Assembly: GCA_016721305.1 (NCBI GenBank)
Contig: JADKIH010000005.1
Span: 1-64,000, forward strand
Length of the DNA stretch: 64,000 bases
Direction of reading: 5' to 3'
From: Bacteroidota bacterium
GTDB lineage: Bacteria; Bacteroidota; Bacteroidia; AKYH767-A; 2013-40CM-41-45
Made by a program: the position numbers and the translations under genes. Under the pieces are notes generated by a model. It worked only from the letters and a program-made list of their open reading frames with translations, made no database searches and was not told where the DNA came from. Below, piece by piece: positions 62,264 through 64,000 of this stretch. The first letter of the stretch is position 1. Each line of letters starts with the position of its first letter.

Positions 62264-62469
62264 GGCGGGTTGCGAGTTGCGGGTTACGAGTTGCGGGTTA
62301 CGAGTTGCGGGTTGCGAGTTGCGGGTTGCGGGTTACGAGTTGCGAGTTGCGGGGTGCGGGTTACGAGTTGCGTGGTGCGTGGTGCGAGGCGCGAGGTACG
62401 ATTGTCGCCTACGTAACGGTCAACTTACTACTTACTACTTACTACTTACTACTTACTAATTACTAATTA
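62264..62469 (-). repeat. Heptanucleotide array element, copy 2
   Basis: Same order and orientation as copy 1. A longer degenerate GTTGCGA/GTTGCGG/GTTACGA array (62264-62394) is followed by the core GGTACGATTGTCGCCTACGT plus AACGGTCAAC, TTACTAC heptamers, and CTAATTACTAATTACC. The core differs from copy 1 at two positions. The stop codon of the SpoIIE gene (62467-62469) falls inside the final repeat. Confidence 0.85.
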
Positions 62470-63816
62470 CCTTTCAATGCGAATCCCCATAACCAAGATG
62501 TCATCAATCTGCTCACCATTCTTTTTATATTCATTATGGAATGTGAGAAGATTTTCCTTTTGCTCATGTAACGATTTTCCTTTTTGAAGAAGCAGAACTT
62601 CTTTGAATTTCTTTCTCGTCATCTTCTTCCCTAATTCACCGCCAAACTGGTCGGCGTAGCCATCGCTCGCCATATAGAGTATATCGCCCTTTTGAATGTC
62701 GATTTTGTGAGTATTAAATGGCTGGCGATCATCGGTGAGTCCGACTGATTGTTTATCGGGCTTAAACTCGAGCATTTCGTAAACAACGCCGTGACGGGCA
62801 ACCCAAAGAGGAATGTTTGCTCCTGCCCATGTCAGCTCACGAGTAATTTTATTGAACGAACAAACGCTCGCATCCATTCCATCGCGAACTTCTCCGTCGA
62901 GGCCAATGGAATCGGTAATCAGCTCCGACACCTTGTCCAAAATTTTTCCGGGCTCTAAAATGCCGTATTCTTTGACGGCACGATTCAATGCATTTGTGCA
63001 AACGATATTGATGAGCGCTCCCGGTACGCCATGACCGGTGCAATCGCATACGGCAAAAACTACGTAGTCGCCGATGGCTTCTACCCAGTAGAAATCTCCT
63101 GAGACGATATTCTTCGGAAGATAGAGAATGAAGTTTTCACCGATACGACTTTCAATCACGGAAGTCGACGGCAATAAAGCATTCTGTATACGCTTCGCAT
63201 AATTGATTGAATCGAGCAATTCACTTTTCTCGCGGAGAATGGTGTCTTTTTCACGCTTCAATTCGTACGTACGACTTTCTACATGGCTCGATAAATATTT
63301 ATCCTGAATCACTCTGAACAAATCGTTGTACTTATAGTGCAATCCGCTGGCTGAAATATTCACCGGTGAACCAATGCGCTTGTTTTCCATTGCAAGCCAC
63401 ATTCGCTTGAAAGGATTTTTCTGATTGGCGATATAGCGCTCCGGATTTTTAACTTTCAGCATAATGCATTCAGTAAAAATGACACGACTCTTGTTTACTT
63501 CCACTACATCTTTCCACAAAACCAATCCGGCCGATACCAATCCGGAATTATCGACCACACCCATGTTGTTGATGATAAGTCCCGGCGATTTGTCGAACGA
63601 TTTTTTCACTGCATAAACTGCAATTGCCACGCTGACTCCGGCAAGAAAAAGATTCATGACAAAGGAATAAACCGATGTTGGCGACAAAGACCTGTGCTTG
63701 CCAAAAAGCTCATAAATATTCCCGCCAAAATTATATGCCATAAAACCACAGACAAGCAAGATAGAAAGCACAAGCCTGTTGCGACGTTTAATGACGAATT
63801 GATTTTGCTGAGCCAT
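62467..63816 (-). CDS. STM3941-like membrane domain - SpoIIE-type phosphatase
   Basis: Start at the ATG at 63816 (MAQQNQFVIKRRN); the upstream codons are A/T-rich and unsupported. Two TM helices (LVLSILLVCGFMAYNFGG and FVMNLFLAGVSVAIAVYAVK) are followed by an STM3941-like soluble part (PGLIINNMGVVDNSGLVSAG). A linker leads to a PP2C/SpoIIE domain with the metal-binding aspartates in YLPKNIVSGDFYWVEAIG, VCDCTGHGVPGALINIVCTN, DGMDASVCSFN and YMASDGYADQFGGE. It probably senses an envelope signal and dephosphorylates a regulator. Intact at 449 residues; paralogous in the catalytic domain to 58993-60256. Confidence 0.82.
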   Translation of the reverse strand: MAQQNQFVIKRRNRLVLSILLVCGFMAYNFGGNIYELFGKHRSLSPTSVYSFVMNLFLAGVSVAIAVYAVKKSFDKSPGLIINNMGVVDNSGLVSAGLVLWKDVVEVNKSRVIFTECIMLKVKNPERYIANQKNPFKRMWLAMENKRIGSPVNISASGLHYKYNDLFRVIQDKYLSSHVESRTYELKREKDTILREKSELLDSINYAKRIQNALLPSTSVIESRIGENFILYLPKNIVSGDFYWVEAIGDYVVFAVCDCTGHGVPGALINIVCTNALNRAVKEYGILEPGKILDKVSELITDSIGLDGEVRDGMDASVCSFNKITRELTWAGANIPLWVARHGVVYEMLEFKPDKQSVGLTDDRQPFNTHKIDIQKGDILYMASDGYADQFGGELGKKMTRKKFKEVLLLQKGKSLHEQKENLLTFHNEYKKNGEQIDDILVMGIRIER

Positions 63817-64000
63817 TCTGAGTGTATGCCTGAATTGTGTCTGTGTGGCGAATATAGCTTTTAAGGGCTTATTTTGAAAGAAACGAATAAAACAGTTCAA
63901 ACGATGCCCCAAGCTGGCTGAACGAAAAACAACTGTTCTGCTTACAGATTAGCGAATATTCAATTTTCAATCTTCAATCTTCAATAAACTATTCATCGCT
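63817..64000. other. Upstream region to window end
   Basis: No gene. The last 40 bases include short ATCTTCA-type tandem units near 63970. Confidence 0.3.

Noticed and set aside
62079..62466. Plus-strand ORFs with repeated CELRVAG units
   Set aside because: Again the heptamer array read in frame; the periodicity comes from the 7-bp repeat.

Overview
The window comes from a Bacteroidota (Bacteroidetes) genome. Evidence: several secreted proteins end in type IX secretion (Por secretion) C-terminal sorting domains, the tyrosine recombinase is of the Bacteroidetes type, and there are HYC_CC_PP, GEVED, GloVer, VirE_N/BT4734-like and DUF6922-AbiEii genes. The DNA is AT-rich and starts rarely have a strong Shine-Dalgarno. 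I see no rRNA, tRNA or CRISPR array.

Layout. (1) 1-1.1 kb: the 3' part of a sigma-70-like factor and a Panacea-like gene. (2) 1.2-5.5 kb: mobile-element end, with a broken serine recombinase, a uracil-DNA-glycosylase-like gene and its small neighbours, an excisionase-like gene and a tyrosine integrase. (3) 5.5-20.5 kb: copper/silver resistance on the minus strand: CPH-motif P-type ATPase, methyltransferase, Cus-type RND efflux system, metal-binding lipoprotein, DUF2231 protein, secreted multicopper oxidase, HYC_CC_PP protein. The RND pump gene cusA is cut in two and its halves are in permuted order, about 6 kb apart, with a nuclease gene between the cluster parts. (4) 20.8-34.8 kb: accessory island with a deiminase/HNH pair, a SLOG protein, a primase-like protein, an AAA-RadC operon, and a C5-methyltransferase overlapping a gp88-ParB fusion. 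(5) 35.5-48 kb: T9SS-secreted proteins, including one very large gene (39.3-46.1 kb) with GloVer repeats, a MopE-type metal motif and a beta-helix. It is flanked by a degenerate and a complete copy of a DUF6922-AbiEii toxin-antitoxin-like module. (6) 49-64 kb: chromosomal-looking genes: PIF1-type helicase, CorA, two secreted proteins, a MauG-type cytochrome c peroxidase, a sulfite dehydrogenase pair, and two SpoIIE phosphatases with different sensor domains.

Many genes are interrupted by single-base shifts, often in homopolymers, and translation resumes in the next frame with the expected family sequence. I read most of these as assembly/sequencing indels and give one merged span per gene, stating where the frame changes. 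About 35 such sites were found by eye. They are dense in 1-29 kb and 39-46 kb; several long genes elsewhere are intact.

Most interesting points: the circularly permuted cusA with an identical 10-bp sequence at both break points; two copies of an unusual heptanucleotide-array element placed exactly after stop codons; the deiminase/DUF6508-HNH pair; the gp88-ParB/C5-methyltransferase pair; and the AbiEii-flanked giant secreted gene.
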